Shown: one piece after another, positions 1-14,455 of the stretch
Layout: every line of letters starts with the position of its first letter
Numbering within the stretch: the stretch's first letter is position 1
Assembly: GCA_963576565.1 (NCBI GenBank)
Contig: OY755046.1
Span: forward strand, 58,693,471 to 58,757,470
Direction: 5' to 3'
Origin: Aspidapion aeneum
Lineage: Eukaryota; Arthropoda; Insecta; Coleoptera; Brentidae
DNA length: 64,000 bases
The notes under the pieces: generated by a model
The model's database searches: none
Seen by the model: the letters and a program-made list of their open reading frames with translations, nothing else
What the model was told of the DNA's origin: nothing
Translations under genes and position numbers: made by a program

Positions 1-295
1 TGAAGCTTGAGGATTGGAAGTTAGTTTATAAAGTGTGAAGTAAAAAATTTTCGGTGAAAGGAGGTTTGGTCCTTCATATGCAACGTCACGTTGGCAAAAA
101 GGAGGACATATGCCACATTTGCAAACAAAATTTTTTTAAACAAATACAAATTAAAAAAACACATGCTTTCGCACAGCAATGATTTAAAATTTGATTGTAT
201 CGTATGTCGGGAAAAGATGTTTAAGATTGAGTACTAGGGTCACTGCATCCTGGAAGCCTGGCGTCTCCATGGGTAGCGACAAGCCCACGTGACCT

Positions 296-460
296 GCCTC
301 GGAATTTCCATGGGCGACTCGTCAACTTACCTCGGAATAATTAGAGTACCTACACGCAATTTTAATACAATATTGTAAATTAACCTCGGAATTTTTAGAG
401 TACCTACAATTTTTCTAGAAGTTTGTAAAGCGATCTCAGAATTTTTAGAGTACCTACAGG
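296..460 (+). repeat. Irregular tandem repeat, CCTCGGAATTTTTAGAGTAC units
   Basis: Three to four spaced copies of a unit reading CTCGGAAT..TTAGAGTACCTAC occur near 297, 333, 384 and 437. Spacing is about 50 bp. It lies inside the 3.2 kb insertion and may be a subterminal repeat block. Confidence 0.6.
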
Positions 461-1019
461 ATGTAAAATATTTTTAAAAAAATTAAAGACAATACTTATA
501 TTTTAAGTTTTTGGCCAACTTTTTATTCTTAAAATATAAATTAATACAAAAAAGACTACGAAACAATTTAATGCGTACACTGTTACTATTAGATATAATA
601 TTAGTTATAGAACTTACCTACAATGATAAAAAATACCATTTCTGTGTGATTACTCTAAATTTTGCCTTTTTTGTAAATTTGTTATAGTTTCTAAAGTCAT
701 ATTCCTGTGGTTCTGTCGTACTTCCAATCAGATAGACTTTGTGCAAAAACATGATTTTTTGAAATATATTCCAAAGCTTTTATTTTTGTATTTTACATCG
801 ATATCAGTAAGTCTTTTTATTTAAAATAACATACAGTCTCTTATTAAAAAAATATTAGTTAAAATATTAAATCAAGTAAAAGAAACAAACCTATCGAAAC
901 TTCAAGCCTCCGGATAAACCTGGACGATCATCTAAAGTAAGAATGTTTAGGAAGCCAGAATAGTTTTAATTGGTACCTAGTCCTAATACTAAACTTTCGT
1001 TATTTTAATTTAATGTTCT

Positions 1020-1285
1020 ATGTACATACCATGTACGTCTGGAGTACGTACATTTTACGTTTAAGTGGACGCACCTAGTACGAGTTTTTTACGTACAAAA
1101 TACGTCGAATCTACGTATATCGTATGTACTTCGGTACGTCCATAATACGTACAAATCGAAGGAAAATAATGGCTAAAATTACGTCCCTAGGACGTACATA
1201 TATGGTCCAAAAATGTACGTACTATGTACATATACTACGTCGCAGAGTTACGTAGGTACTATGTACGTACATAGTACGTACTTGT
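1020..1285. repeat. TACGTA/GTACGT-rich self-complementary block
   Basis: About 265 bp in which the palindromes TACGTA, GTACGTAC and TGTACATA recur many times on a loose 10-15 bp rhythm. The block can pair with itself on either strand. No coding potential is seen. Confidence 0.7.
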
Positions 1286-1449
1286 GCTGTCTGGGTAGAG
1301 AGTGTGAACCCAAACCAAACTAACAGAAACATATTTTCGAAAAATGTGTTATTTTAATCTTTCTCAATTGAGCGCAAACCTGTGCGTTGGGGACAGTTTT
1401 TTGGTGGAAGTATCTGGACCGGTTAGAATACGTTTGCAATCAATTGAGA

Positions 1450-1905
1450 AAGGTTAGGAAAACACCAATTGATCGCAAATTTTCGTTCGAAGAAATTTCT
1501 TTGAGACAAATTTCCGTTCGAAAAAAATATTTTCAAACAAATTTTCATTAGAAAGAACTGTTTTCGAATAAATCTTCGTTAAAAAAAAAATGTGTCCCAA
1601 CAAATTTCCGTTTGAACAAATGGTTTTATTTCCGTTTAAAAAAAATGTTTTCGAACAAATTTCCATTCGAAGAAACTGTTTTCAAACAAATTTCCGTTCG
1701 AAGAAAATGTTTTCGAACAAATTTCCGTTTGCAGAAATGGTTTTCGAACAAATTTCCGTTCGTAAAAATGTTTTTGAACAAATTTATATTCGAAGAAACT
1801 CTTTTTCCAAAATAGGTTTTTGAACCAATTTTCGTTTGGAAAAAATGTTTTCGAACAAATTTCGATTTGAAGAAACTATTTTCGAACAAATTTTCGTTCG
1901 TAGAA
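1450..1905 (+). repeat. About 30 bp minisatellite (CAAATTTCCGTTCGAAGAAA type)
   Basis: About 14 imperfect head-to-tail copies of a unit near CAAATTTCCGTTCGAAGAAA followed by ATGTTTTCGAA. The open frames across it on both strands are by-products of the repeat, since the unit lacks stops in several frames. Confidence 0.85.
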
Positions 1906-1918
1906 AATGTAGGTTCGC

Positions 1919-1977
1919 GTGTATGTGTGTGTGTATGTGTGCGTGTATGTACGTCAGGTGTGTGTGTGTGCGTCTGT
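1919..1977 (+). repeat. GT-rich microsatellite
   Basis: Interrupted (GT)n tract directly after the 30 bp minisatellite. Confidence 0.8.
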
Positions 1978-2023
1978 GTCTATAGTAAAGCCTTTTTTTA
2001 CAATTACAGCTACTTTCGATTTT

Positions 2024-2190
2024 TTGTTTGTACCTTTTGTTTTACGATCTTTTGTTTTTCGACCTTTTGTACTTTCGACCTTTTGTATTTTCGGCCTTTT
2101 GTAGTTTCGACCTTATGTTTTCGACCTTTTATACTTTCGACATTTTGTGTTTTCGACCTTTTGTACTTTCGACGTTTTACTCGTCGCCTG
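2024..2190 (+). repeat. 17-18 bp minisatellite (TTCGACCTTTTGTACT units)
   Basis: About nine imperfect copies of TTTTGTACTTTCGACC. It is a third tandem array inside the same insertion. Confidence 0.85.
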
Positions 2191-2663
2191 CATGTTTCTT
2201 GGACATCGTAATAAAATAATAGGTAGATTTTAAACCTGGGGACTGCAGTGTTTACTTTTAATCCCGCGACAAGATTTTTTAAGCCCGACCGGAAGGACGG
2301 CTATAATTTGCTAAGTGAAAAGGGACTTTAATGCCAATCTTTATATACTAAAAATAATAATAATCATAAAATAAATAAATATTAAACCACTTACTCCGGT
2401 ACTCTAGTTTTAACATGTCAACCCCCGGTATATAATAATACAGTGGGCAGTGATAGTTTTCATTTATTTGGTGAGCTTTGGGCGTTGCTATGGCATGACA
2501 TGAAACAAAAGTCAGCCAGACGATAACAAACATTGAAAAAATGTGAAAAATAATATTTATTTCATAAAAAAGTAAATAGGTTTAGTCGAGAAAAATATCG
2601 AATCAAATTTCTTAATGATGGAATAAACGAGGGATCAAAAATAAAACCTATTCCTACTTTGAG

Positions 2664-2804
2664 ATGGACATTGAAAAGGCCGCCGAAGAAAGCAGCTTTC
2701 CGAGTGCCGAAAATGATAAAAAGAATGTCAAAAATTTCACCGAAAAGGTATTCCTGGTTTACATCCTGGAGAAGTCTAAAAAGTTAAATGCTTCGTTTAT
2801 ATGA
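2664..2804 (+). CDS. Short coding-like stretch, possible Myb/SANT-like domain start
   Basis: Opens with ATG and runs 46 codons to TGA. The product begins MDIEKAAEESSFPSAENDKK and continues NVKNFTEKVFLVYILEK. The charged leader followed by a FTE..FL...LEK pattern resembles the start of the Myb/SANT-like DNA-binding domains common in insect transposon accessory proteins, by recollection of that family only. A full domain would be about 75 residues with further tryptophans, so this is truncated. Its position inside the 3.2 kb insertion fits an element-encoded relic. The composition looks coding, in contrast to the tandem repeats around it. Confidence 0.3.
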   Translation: MDIEKAAEESSFPSAENDKKNVKNFTEKVFLVYILEKSKKLNASFI

Positions 2805-3571
2805 AGGCAATATTCTATACCAAAGGACACAATAATATTGGAAACCAACGAAGTCATCAGCAAAGTACAGTAAACTTACGCCAAGCTGGAAGCAACAGAA
2901 TAACCGTTATTGTGTATCTTGATAGCTTTTTGTTTTTTTTGTATTTTAATAAAATAAAAGGATCCAAAAAACCTATATTTTACTTACTTACTTTTAATCA
3001 CTGGGGATAAAAAATACTTATCTTAGTTCATGAAAAAAGGGATTAAAGGTAAACTTTTATGCTCTAGAGTGCATAAAGAAATTTATTAAATGATACAAGG
3101 ACCAACAATAGTTTTCTATATTTTATAAAACAGGTCAACTAATTTTTGGTTTCTTGCGCTGTGTGGGTCTTAATCAATATTGAAAGCATAAAAAACTTAG
3201 TTTTTATTCGACAATCTGAGAAAGCATTATTTTAATGTTTTGTTTATTTGGACAGTCTAAATATATATACCGAGTGTGACGGACAGTTCTTTACGTAACA
3301 TCTGTAAACCATTTAATTTTTTTGAATACAAAAAAAGCTACGCTCCTGACAGTGTCAGATTCGTCATATAACCAAAAATATTTAGCTGTCGTGTCGCTAC
3401 CCTAAGAAGACACTACGTCTACGTGATGCAGTGTGAGTACGGCTTTCGGCGACACCTAGCGTTCACTCACGATATCGTCAAGATAAAATATTGGAAAGCT
3501 AAGAAAAAATACGCATGTCACATAGGTCCTAAATTATTTAGAAATAATTTTAAATTCAAAAAAACGTTTAA

Positions 3572-3794
3572 CCCATTTACGGCCAAGGGTAGAAATAAAA
3601 CTTAAAATTTTTAAAGATTAAATTTGTATATTACAGTAATACGTATGTGGCGTCAAAAAAAAATAACTCCTCTACTTCATGTTTAACATTGCGTCAATGG
3701 TATCGCCCATATTTTAAGCCATAAAGTCCCCCATTTTTAATAAAATAATAAATGTCTGCTGTGTTGCGTATACGCATCAACGGCCATAAATGGG
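3572..3794. mobile_element. piggyBac-like MITE with TTAA target site
   Basis: A 223 bp element sits between TTAA at 3568-3571 and TTAA at 3795-3798. Its ends are CCCATTTACGGCC and, inverted, CCCATTTATGGCC (12 of 13 identical). The CCC...GGG ends and TTAA duplication are hallmarks of the piggyBac superfamily. The paralogous zinc-finger copy near 4455 carries the same flanks around a single TTAA, which acts as an empty site. Confidence 0.85.
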
Positions 3795-4170
3795 TTAAAC
3801 ACGCAATTCCAACGAAAAATCGCCGGAAAAATCATTTTCCATGCATCTCCAAAATATGAACAGTCACAGTAGTGCATGTAAGTCAGCAAAACGATTACGC
3901 TGCGTCGACCTACGCTTAAAATTAGGTAATAAGTACAGAAATCTATAAATGGTACTTGAATTCCCAGAATAGTTTTAGCTACATTATAATGTGCAGGAGT
4001 TAGACAAAGCCAAAAGGCATCATCTTTAACTTTTATATTTTGGTAACGAAAGGCAAAAATGTAAATATTTTATTATTAAAAAGTATATTATACAAAATAA
4101 ACAATTATTTTTAATAACAGTCATTTTGAAATTTATGATTTGTTTAAACAAGTGACTTATCAATTCTTAT

Positions 4171-4845
4171 ATGAAGCTTGAGGATTGGAAGTTAGTGTAT
4201 AAAGTGTGAAGTAAAAAATTTCCGGTCAACGGAGGTTTGGTCCTTCATATGCAACATCACGCAAAGATGAGCTTTTAAACAAATTCGAATTAAAGACACA
4301 TGCTTTTGTACAGCAGTGATTTGAAATTACGGCTTGCGGCGATACCTAGCGTTCACTCACGATATCGGCAAGATTAAATATTGGAAAGCTGAGACAAAAT
4401 ACGCATGTCACATATGTCCTAAGATGTCTACAAATAATTTTAAATTAAAAAACATTTAAACACGCATTCCAACGAAAAATCGCCGGAAAACCCATTTTCA
4501 TATGGATAGTCCAGCAGTGCATCATATGAGTCAGCAAAATGACTACGCTGCATTGAACTACACTTAAAATTAGGTAAGACACAAATCTGTAAAGGTTGCT
4601 TGGATTCCTAGTAGCAGTGATCTGAATTTTAGCTACATTGTTATACGCAGGGTTTAGACAAAGTCATGAGGCCCTAACTTTTGAATTCTGATGACAAAAG
4701 ACAAAAATATAAATATTTTATTATTTATTATTATAAATTATAATGTACAAAATAAACAAGTTTTAATAAAAATCATTTTGAAGTTCATAAATTGTTTAAA
4801 CAAGTGATTTATCAATGCTTAGAAGGTAAATGGATTATCATCTTC
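4171..4845 (+). pseudogene. C2H2 zinc-finger terminal-exon remnant, copy 2
   Basis: This is a tandem repeat of the 1-4170 unit without the two insertions. It starts with the same GAAGCTTGAGGATTGGAAG as base 2 and ends with the same AT-rich 3' flank (TTTAAACAAGTGATTTATCA). It has lost further sequence: after GGTCCTTCATATGCAACATCA it jumps to a short remnant of the next fingers, then GGCGATACCTAGCGTTCACT. Several frameshifts and stops are present. It is not expected to encode protein. Confidence 0.6.
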
Positions 4846-5335
4846 AACATGATTTCTAACAACTAATGTTCTTCCATTAGGTAGTTTGGTATCACCTAAT
4901 ATTTAAGAGACTATGACTAAATTACTTCAGATTTATCTGTGAATCCTTTATCGCAATGTTCACACACCTACGGTCCGTCTCCTGTGAATAAAGGTCGTTC
5001 TTCAAGATCTATAGTCTATACAGAATTTCGAACATATGTGCCTTTTTATGATTTTCCAAACCACTCTTTAAATCAAATCTTTTACTGCAATGTTGCAGAC
5101 GTAAAGAGATTGTAACTCATCAGTGTAAACATCTTTGGTTTTAAAACTTTTATCGGGGCAAATAATACAGGATAATAGGGCGCGTTCTTTAAGAGCTTCA
5201 AGCATTTTGAGCAAATGTGACAGATAAATTCTATGATTCCCATGTACCGTTTTTTGTGGTTTTCCAAACCATTCTCTAAAGCAAATATTTGACTGCAAAT
5301 GTTGCATACAAGAGGAAGTTCTGACTGATCAGTGC
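4846..5335 (-). pseudogene. Decayed copies C and D of the ZAD zinc-finger 3' exon
   Basis: Antisense reading gives RTDQSELPLVCNICSQIF, ENGLENHKKR and FICHICSKC at 5200-5330, matching the seventh and eighth fingers of the gene at 6632, followed by a scrambled remnant of the ninth. A further, shorter copy at about 4930-5100 shows the ninth-finger region, the GLENH block and the TGDRP linker in broken form. Each repeats the order of the parent exon, so these are the oldest, most eroded units of the downstream array. Confidence 0.6.
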
Positions 5336-5376
5336 GAACAAGTCGTATTATCTGAATGCTCAAAATTTGTAAATGT

Positions 5377-5975
5377 TTAGAAACCACCATTTTCTTTACT
5401 ATCAACATAGGAAATGACTGGATCATCATCTTCAAACTGATTTTTACCGAATACTGCCACTTCTTGAGAGGCTTGTACCATCTGATGTTTTTCTGTGCTT
5501 TTTTCTGTTATATTTATCTGTAAATCCTTTGCCACAATGTTCGCAAGGATACGGTCGGTCTCCTGTATGGGAACAAAAATGAGTTTGGAGTTTTTCTTTT
5601 GTAGAAAAACCTTTTGGGCACAAGCTGCAAGAATATCTATTTTTCTTTCTATATTCAGGATAAATTTTACCAATGTTATGTCTTCGAGCTAAATGCGCTT
5701 TAAGCCCGTCTTTGGTTCTAAAACTTTTATCAGGACAAAGAGTACAAGAGAATGAAGGGCGTTTTTCAGGAGCTTGACGTGAAATTAAATGCTTTTTCAA
5801 GTTGTGGTTGTCAATAAAGCATTTTGAGCAATTGTGACAGATAAATTCTTTAATTCCTATGTGCCGCTTTATGTGGTTTTCCAAACCATTCTTTAAACCA
5901 AATCTTTTTACAGCAAATGTCGCAGACATGAGGAGATTTTGACTCATCATTGTGAATAACTTGTTTTATCTGAAT
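5377..5975 (-). pseudogene. Copy B of the ZAD zinc-finger 3' exon (frameshifted)
   Basis: Carries the last five fingers of the parent (GLENHIKRH, FICHNCSKCF, FSCTLCPDKSF, YSCSLCPKGF, YPCEHCGKGF) and the parental tail ending ENGGF then stop. The frame is broken twice: near the start (the first finger of the copy is shifted before KRFGLKNG) and in the last linker, where the parental HITEKHQ stretch is shortened and shifted. A finger histidine is changed (LISRQ instead of LISHQ). It starts at the same internal point of the parent exon as copy A. Confidence 0.8.
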
Positions 5976-5994
5976 GATCAAAATGGTTAAATGT

Positions 5995-6605
5995 TTAAAA
6001 GCCACCATTTTCTTTACTATCAACATAGGAAATGACTGGATCATCATCTTCAAACTGATTTTTACCGAATACTGCTACTTCTTGAGAGACTTCTAGTAAT
6101 TGGTCCTGTATCATCTGATGTTTTTCTGTGATATGCTTTTTTCTGTTATATTTATCTGTAAATCCTTTGCCACAATGTTCGCAAGGATACGGTCGGTCTC
6201 CTGTATGGGAACAAAAATGAGTTTGGAGTTTTTCTTTTGTAGAAAAACCTTTTGGGCACAAGCTGCAAGAATATCTATTTTTCTTTCTATATTCAGGATA
6301 AATCTTACCAATGTTATGTCTTCGAGCTAAATGCGCCTTAAGCCCGTCTTTGGTTCTTAAATTTTTATCAGGGTAAAGAGTACAAGAGAATGAAGGGCGT
6401 TCTTCAAGAGCTTGATGTGAAATTAAATGCTTTTTCAAATCGTGGTTGTCAATAAAGCATTTTGAGCAAATGTGACAGATAAATTCTTTGATTCCCATGT
6501 GCCGTTTTATGTGGTTTTCCAAACCATTCTTTAAAGCAAATCTTTTACTGCAAATGTTGCAGACATGAGTAGATTCTGACTGATCAGTGCAAACAACTCG
6601 TATTA
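5995..6605 (-). pseudogene. Copy A of the ZAD zinc-finger 3' exon (open frame, no start)
   Basis: Nearest and least damaged unit after the parent stop codon. From about 6600 the frame reads RVVCTDQSESTHVCNICSKR through five fingers to the parental end ENGGF. The frame is open, but there is no own promoter or ATG at its beginning, and one finger has lost a zinc-binding cysteine (CTLY in place of CTLC). Base identity to the parent is high, so it is recent. Whether read-through or trans-splicing ever uses it cannot be told from sequence. Confidence 0.75.
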
Positions 6606-6631
6606 TCTGAATTTTTTAACTTGGTGAATGT

Positions 6632-9018
6632 TTAGAAACCACCATTTTCTTTACTATCAACATAAGAAATGACTGGATCATCATCTTCAAACTGATTTTT
6701 ACCGAATACTGCTACTTCTTGAGCAACTTCTAGTAACTGGTCTTGTACCATCTGATGTTTTTCTGTTATATGCTTCTTTCTGTTATATTTATCTGTAAAT
6801 CCTTTGCCGCAATGTTCGCAAGGATACGGTCGGTCTCCTGTATGGGAACAAAAATGAGTTTGGAGTTTTTCTTTTGTAGAAAAACCTTTTGGGCACAAGG
6901 TGCAAGAATATCTATTTTTCTTTCTATATTCAGGATAAATCTTACCAATGTTATGTCTTCGAGCTAAATGCGCTTTAAGCCCGTCTTTGGTTCTAAAACT
7001 TTTATCAGGACAAAGAGTACAAGAAAATGAAGGGCGTTCTTCGAGAGCTTGATGTGAAATTAAATGCTTTTTTAAATCGTGGTTGTCAATAAAGCATTTT
7101 GAGCAAATGTGGCAGATAAATTCTTTGATTCCCATGTGCCGTTTTATGTGGTTTTCCAAACCATTCTTTAAAGCAAATCTTTTACTGCAAATGTTGCAGA
7201 CATGAGGAGATTTTGATGGATCAGTGTGAACTACCCGTTTGTGAAAAAGTAGAGTTTGTTTTGTGTTATAATTTTTTCCACACAGCTCACACTGATATTC
7301 TCGTTTGTTTGAATGTGTCGTACTTATATGGTATGTCAATTTTGCTTGACTATCAAACCTTTTATTACAATTTTCACACACAAATACTTTGTTTTTATGC
7401 ATCTCTTTTAAGTGTATCATAAGACTGGCCTTTCTACTAAACCGTGCTATACAGTTTTTGCATTGAAAAGGTCTTTCAGCCAGATGAGACATATATTTGT
7501 GAGTACTAAGTTCCCTTTTCCAACGAAATAATTCCTCACAGTGTGGACACTTAAAGCGTCCATTTATAGACATTAATTTATCAGTAGGTTTATTTAAACT
7601 TGGTTTTATATCTTCCAAAATATTTTCTTGGCTCAATGTACTATTGTCACTAGGTTTGTTGGGTTCTAATTGATCATTTGGTGATTTAGTATGTTTTCTA
7701 CCAATATGGCGTCTAACAGAGGCCAAGGTGGTAAAAGATTCACCACATTGTTCACAGGAATGTCTTTTCGTTCTATCAGTTTTTAATGAATTTGTTGACT
7801 TTTTAGTTTTAGGATTTTCTTGCTTTATTTCTGTTGGACCTTGGTTGGCAAATAAATCACCACAATCACTACTTCTGCATTCATAATCTTTTTCTTCAAG
7901 TTTTATTTCATTTAGTTCTTCTTTTATTAAAGTGTCAGGACTATGACAGTCATTCTCTGCAAATTCATCTTCAAATTTCTGTTTGTTTTCATCTGTGACC
8001 TGGTTGTCATCTGTTTTATTTGTTTCTTGTTTTGTCTTTTCCTTGAATATTTCTTGCAGCTCAAGTTGTGCTTTATGTTTCCTTAGCTTATGCCGATTTA
8101 GAGATTGCTTTGTTGCACAAATCTCATTACAGTACTGACATACCCATTTATTGTCCACTTTAACATCCAGTTCTAACTCTTGAATAAGGTTTTCCCTCAA
8201 CTCTTCACTGTTTATGCATTGTTTGATGAAAGTATGGGCTTCTTGGAGTTTGGGAAGGCAATTCTGACAGATCTGGAAGTCTGTAGACCAGTGCTGAAAA
8301 TTATTTGAAATAAGTCAATTAACCACTTATTCTGAGGCACTTTTAGCAATATTGTGATAGTGAATTGATACAAAAAGCCAATTCTGATATCCATATCTCT
8401 CATAAAACCCCACAAGAAAAAAAAATAGAGATGCAGACATGATTTTTTCATTTATTTTTAGACACTGAACCTGAATCTGGGGTTAGAAAAGTCTCTAATG
8501 TATGAAATTTTTCTCATTACCCACTGAGGAAAATTCATATGGAATGAATGGAAAAAAGGAGGTTTGGTTTGGTTAATTTCATTCATCACCTTTCTGATTT
8601 TCATGATGTTTAGTCAATGGAATGAAAATCCCAAATTTAAAAAATTACATAATGTGATACCTTATTCGAAAGGTATTTTAAAGACCTTTCAAACAAGTTA
8701 GGAAAGCAGACAAATTAGTTTGTGCTCCTAAATCGAAAATTTGTTGTCATTTTTACCTTACTGGCACTTAATCTGTGGACACACAGTATATATCAATATT
8801 CAAGAATACTGTTTAATATGTTTGGAAGCAGTCCTTAAAGGATAGTCCACACTTCATGAAAGGTTGACTAATCTTAGGACATAACATACCTGAAGTGGAG
8901 TACAAACTGAAAGCATATCAAAAATATTTGTGCCATTTTCGTCTGTTTCCACAATTCTTTTTAGATTTTCTTTTTTATTTACACAAACGCAACATATTAA
9001 ATTTATTGAAATAACCAT
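6632..9018 (-). CDS. ZAD domain C2H2 zinc-finger protein, 11 fingers
   Basis: Two exons, 9018-8890 and 8293-6632, joined by a 596 bp intron with GTATGT donor and TTTTCAG acceptor; 596 residues. Exon 1 begins MVISINLICCVCVNKK and, joined to HWSTDFQICQNC in exon 2, gives a ZAD zinc-associated domain (residues about 9-70) with CxxC pairs and F-I-K-Q-C at its end; this domain dimerises in insect nuclear factors. Residues about 95-330 are an acidic/lysine-rich linker with two separated fingers (WVCQYC, HSCEQC). Nine fingers then run from about 290 to 560 (FKCPHC, FQCKNC, FVCENC, YQCELC, HVCNIC, FICHIC, FSCTLC, YSCTLC, YPCEHC). It is probably a DNA-binding transcription or chromatin factor; targets are unknown. 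The first ATG before the ZAD cysteines was taken as start. Four tandem 3' exon copies follow its stop. Confidence 0.9.
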
Positions 9019-9216
9019 GTTTTGTTTTTAATTTTGAAAAATTGTTTTCTGTTTACAAACAAAGGCATTCTAACCACACATTTTATGTTTGTAACAGCTG
9101 ATTCGCTCCTTAGGTGAAAGCCAAGATCTTCGGTGAAAGCTATGTCCGTAATAGTCCAAAGGTAAAACGGATTTGACAACCTTCTGCGCAAACGCAGAAA
9201 TTGTATCACCTTAACA
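9019..9216 (-). promoter_or_regulatory. 5' flank of the ZAD zinc-finger gene
   Basis: 198 bp between the start codon and a hAT element. No clear TATA box or initiator could be fixed. The transcription start is presumably here or beyond the transposon. Confidence 0.3.
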
Positions 9217-9927
9217 CAGTGTTGCCAACCCTACGGATTTTGGATTTCGATCCGATTTTGGATCCATATCTACAGATTTTTGGCAATTTTACTAAAAAAC
9301 GATAAACATCGAAACACAACGGCGGCCGCGCCTCATTCCTCCTTATCAGTCCTCAGTTATCTTTACTTTTTTTCCTACATTTTAATCATTTTGTAAAAAG
9401 GTTTTTGCTTGGATGAGTGACCTTATTTTTCTAGACATCTAGCGGACAGTCTTTGCAACATTATTTAGAACGAATTGTATTACTTCGCGCGTTGTTTAAT
9501 GGGGAGTCAAACAACGCTTCGCGCCACAAAAGTTAAACTATGTTTTACGTTATGTATGTTGCACTACAAAATATTAGTGTTTGTACGTACCTTAACTAAA
9601 TAAGAAAAGTTAAAAAAGTACGTACTTTATTTATTTATTCTAATTATAACGGTTTATCCGTTTAAAAAATTGGCGGCACTGCAATAAAATTTATTTGGGT
9701 CCGTTGGAACGGAGCACTAGGTACCCTACCGTTCTCGTGCAATTCCGAACCAAAAAAGTTGTGCACTCCTGTCACTGTCAAAAAAATAAAAAAATCAAGC
9801 CAATATAAACTTTTTAATTGTAAAAAAACACGTTTTTTTGTTTTTAGTCTTCTTTGAACCTACGGATTTCTACAGATTTTTTGCGTTCATGCTACGGATT
9901 TTCGCTTTCCAATAGTTGGCAACACTG
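9217..9927. mobile_element. Non-autonomous hAT element with 8 bp target duplication
   Basis: The 711 bp element starts CAGTGTTGCCAAC and ends with the inverse GTTGGCAACACTG. It is flanked by CCTTAACA at 9209-9216 and 9928-9935, a perfect 8 bp duplication as hAT transposases make. Subterminal TACGGATTTT repeats occur at both ends. No transposase frame is present. It sits just upstream of the ZAD gene. Confidence 0.85.
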
Positions 9928-9935
9928 CCTTAACA

Positions 9936-10755
9936 TCCACATTTGGATTTATCTTAAAAACTGTTAAACATAAAAGCGAATTTGCAAAATTCTAAAACCA
10001 AAATCTAAACAAAAATTTTGTCAGGTACAGTGTTTCTACATTTTCTGGGGATAAGCATGGTAGAAAAAAAAACTAAATTTGTAGGTACACCAGAAATCTA
10101 TTTCAAAATACCTATTTATCACAATAAAATATTTTAACATACTTATCATACTAAAAATTAAGCTAAAGCCAAGTTTATAAACATAATTTAATTTAAGAAA
10201 TAATCTATCAGGTATAGCCATCAAAAATATAAAACTTATTTTATTATGTTCTCTTATACCTAATTCTTCTTTCTCAAATTAAAATCTTTGATGTATATAA
10301 ACTCAGCTCCTAAAAAAAAAGAAAATAAATTTATAACAGTGTTTTGGTTTTAAAATCTAAGGAATAATATGATACATAATGTGGTGCACTTGGCAACTCC
10401 TATAAATAAAAAGGTTTATTTCTATATTTCCATTAAAAACTAATAAATTATATTGTTTTAAAGCAATCTTATCATTTGATCTCATTAATTTTTAAATAAG
10501 ATTTCTATATGCAGTAAAAACAAAGTTAATATTTAAACAGCTCTATCAAAAATAAATCAATAATAATTTATTAATAAAAATCATGTGAAAACTGATAAAT
10601 TTTCTTTAATTAAAAGCTCACAATTCATAAACAAGCTGAACAAAAAGAGTTTCTTTAGGAATTAGCCCTTAGAAAAAAAGGTTTTAATACCAGTTTTTAC
10701 ATGTTTTTTTTAAGTCTATAAATAAAAATAGAGTCATTTTTAGCTAGTGTAATAG
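9936..10755. other. AT-rich intergenic / GABARAP 3' UTR
   Basis: No gene or structured repeat seen. The right part probably holds the 3' UTR of the GABARAP gene (several TTTATT motifs, i.e. AATAAA on the minus strand, for example near 10427), but the cleavage site cannot be fixed. Confidence 0.4.

Positions 10756-14455
<3,700 letters not shown>

Larger units (their letters stand above)
235..3433. mobile_element. 3.2 kb insertion flanked by TGAGTAC direct repeats
   Basis: TGAGTAC occurs at 228-234 and again at 3434-3440, exactly where the zinc-finger reading is interrupted. Joining the flanks at one TGAGTAC gives a continuous finger, so it is the likely target-site duplication. Ends share inverted blocks: CACTGCATC at 241-249 against 3424-3432, and GGGTAGCGAC at 271-280 against 3396-3405. 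The left end has six extra bases (TAGGGT) outside the match, so the exact termini are uncertain. The inside is mostly tandem repeats plus one short coding-like stretch at 2664. The superfamily is not assigned; the 7 bp duplication is near the 8 bp of hAT or P elements. Confidence 0.6.
1..4170 (+). pseudogene. C2H2 zinc-finger terminal-exon remnant, copy 1 (split by two insertions)
   Basis: A decayed C2H2 zinc-finger coding stretch lies in three pieces, 1-234, 3434-3571 and 3795 to about 4170. Readable fragments are VKGGLVLHMQRH, DICHICKQNF, DCIVCREKMFK and, after the 3.2 kb insertion, GFRRHLAFTHDIVKI and a finger with CHIG in place of CHIC. Frameshifts (one near base 45, another around 140) and stops (near 180) break the frame, so no protein is likely. 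Removing the inserts at 235-3440 and 3572-3798 restores colinearity with the second copy at 4171. The tail (about 3900-4170) looks like a 3' UTR and contains AATAAA-like motifs. The parent gene, if it exists, would lie left of the window. It is a different zinc-finger family from the one at 6632. Confidence 0.65.

Noticed and set aside
1450..1905. CRISPR-like array
   Set aside because: Repeats are contiguous and imperfect with no unique spacers, in a eukaryotic genome.
1454..2219. Several overlapping open frames rich in F, N and K
   Set aside because: They follow 17 and 30 bp minisatellites whose units lack stop codons.
6743..7422. Plus-strand frames over the zinc-finger exon
   Set aside because: They are antisense shadows of the ZAD zinc-finger coding sequence and its copies.
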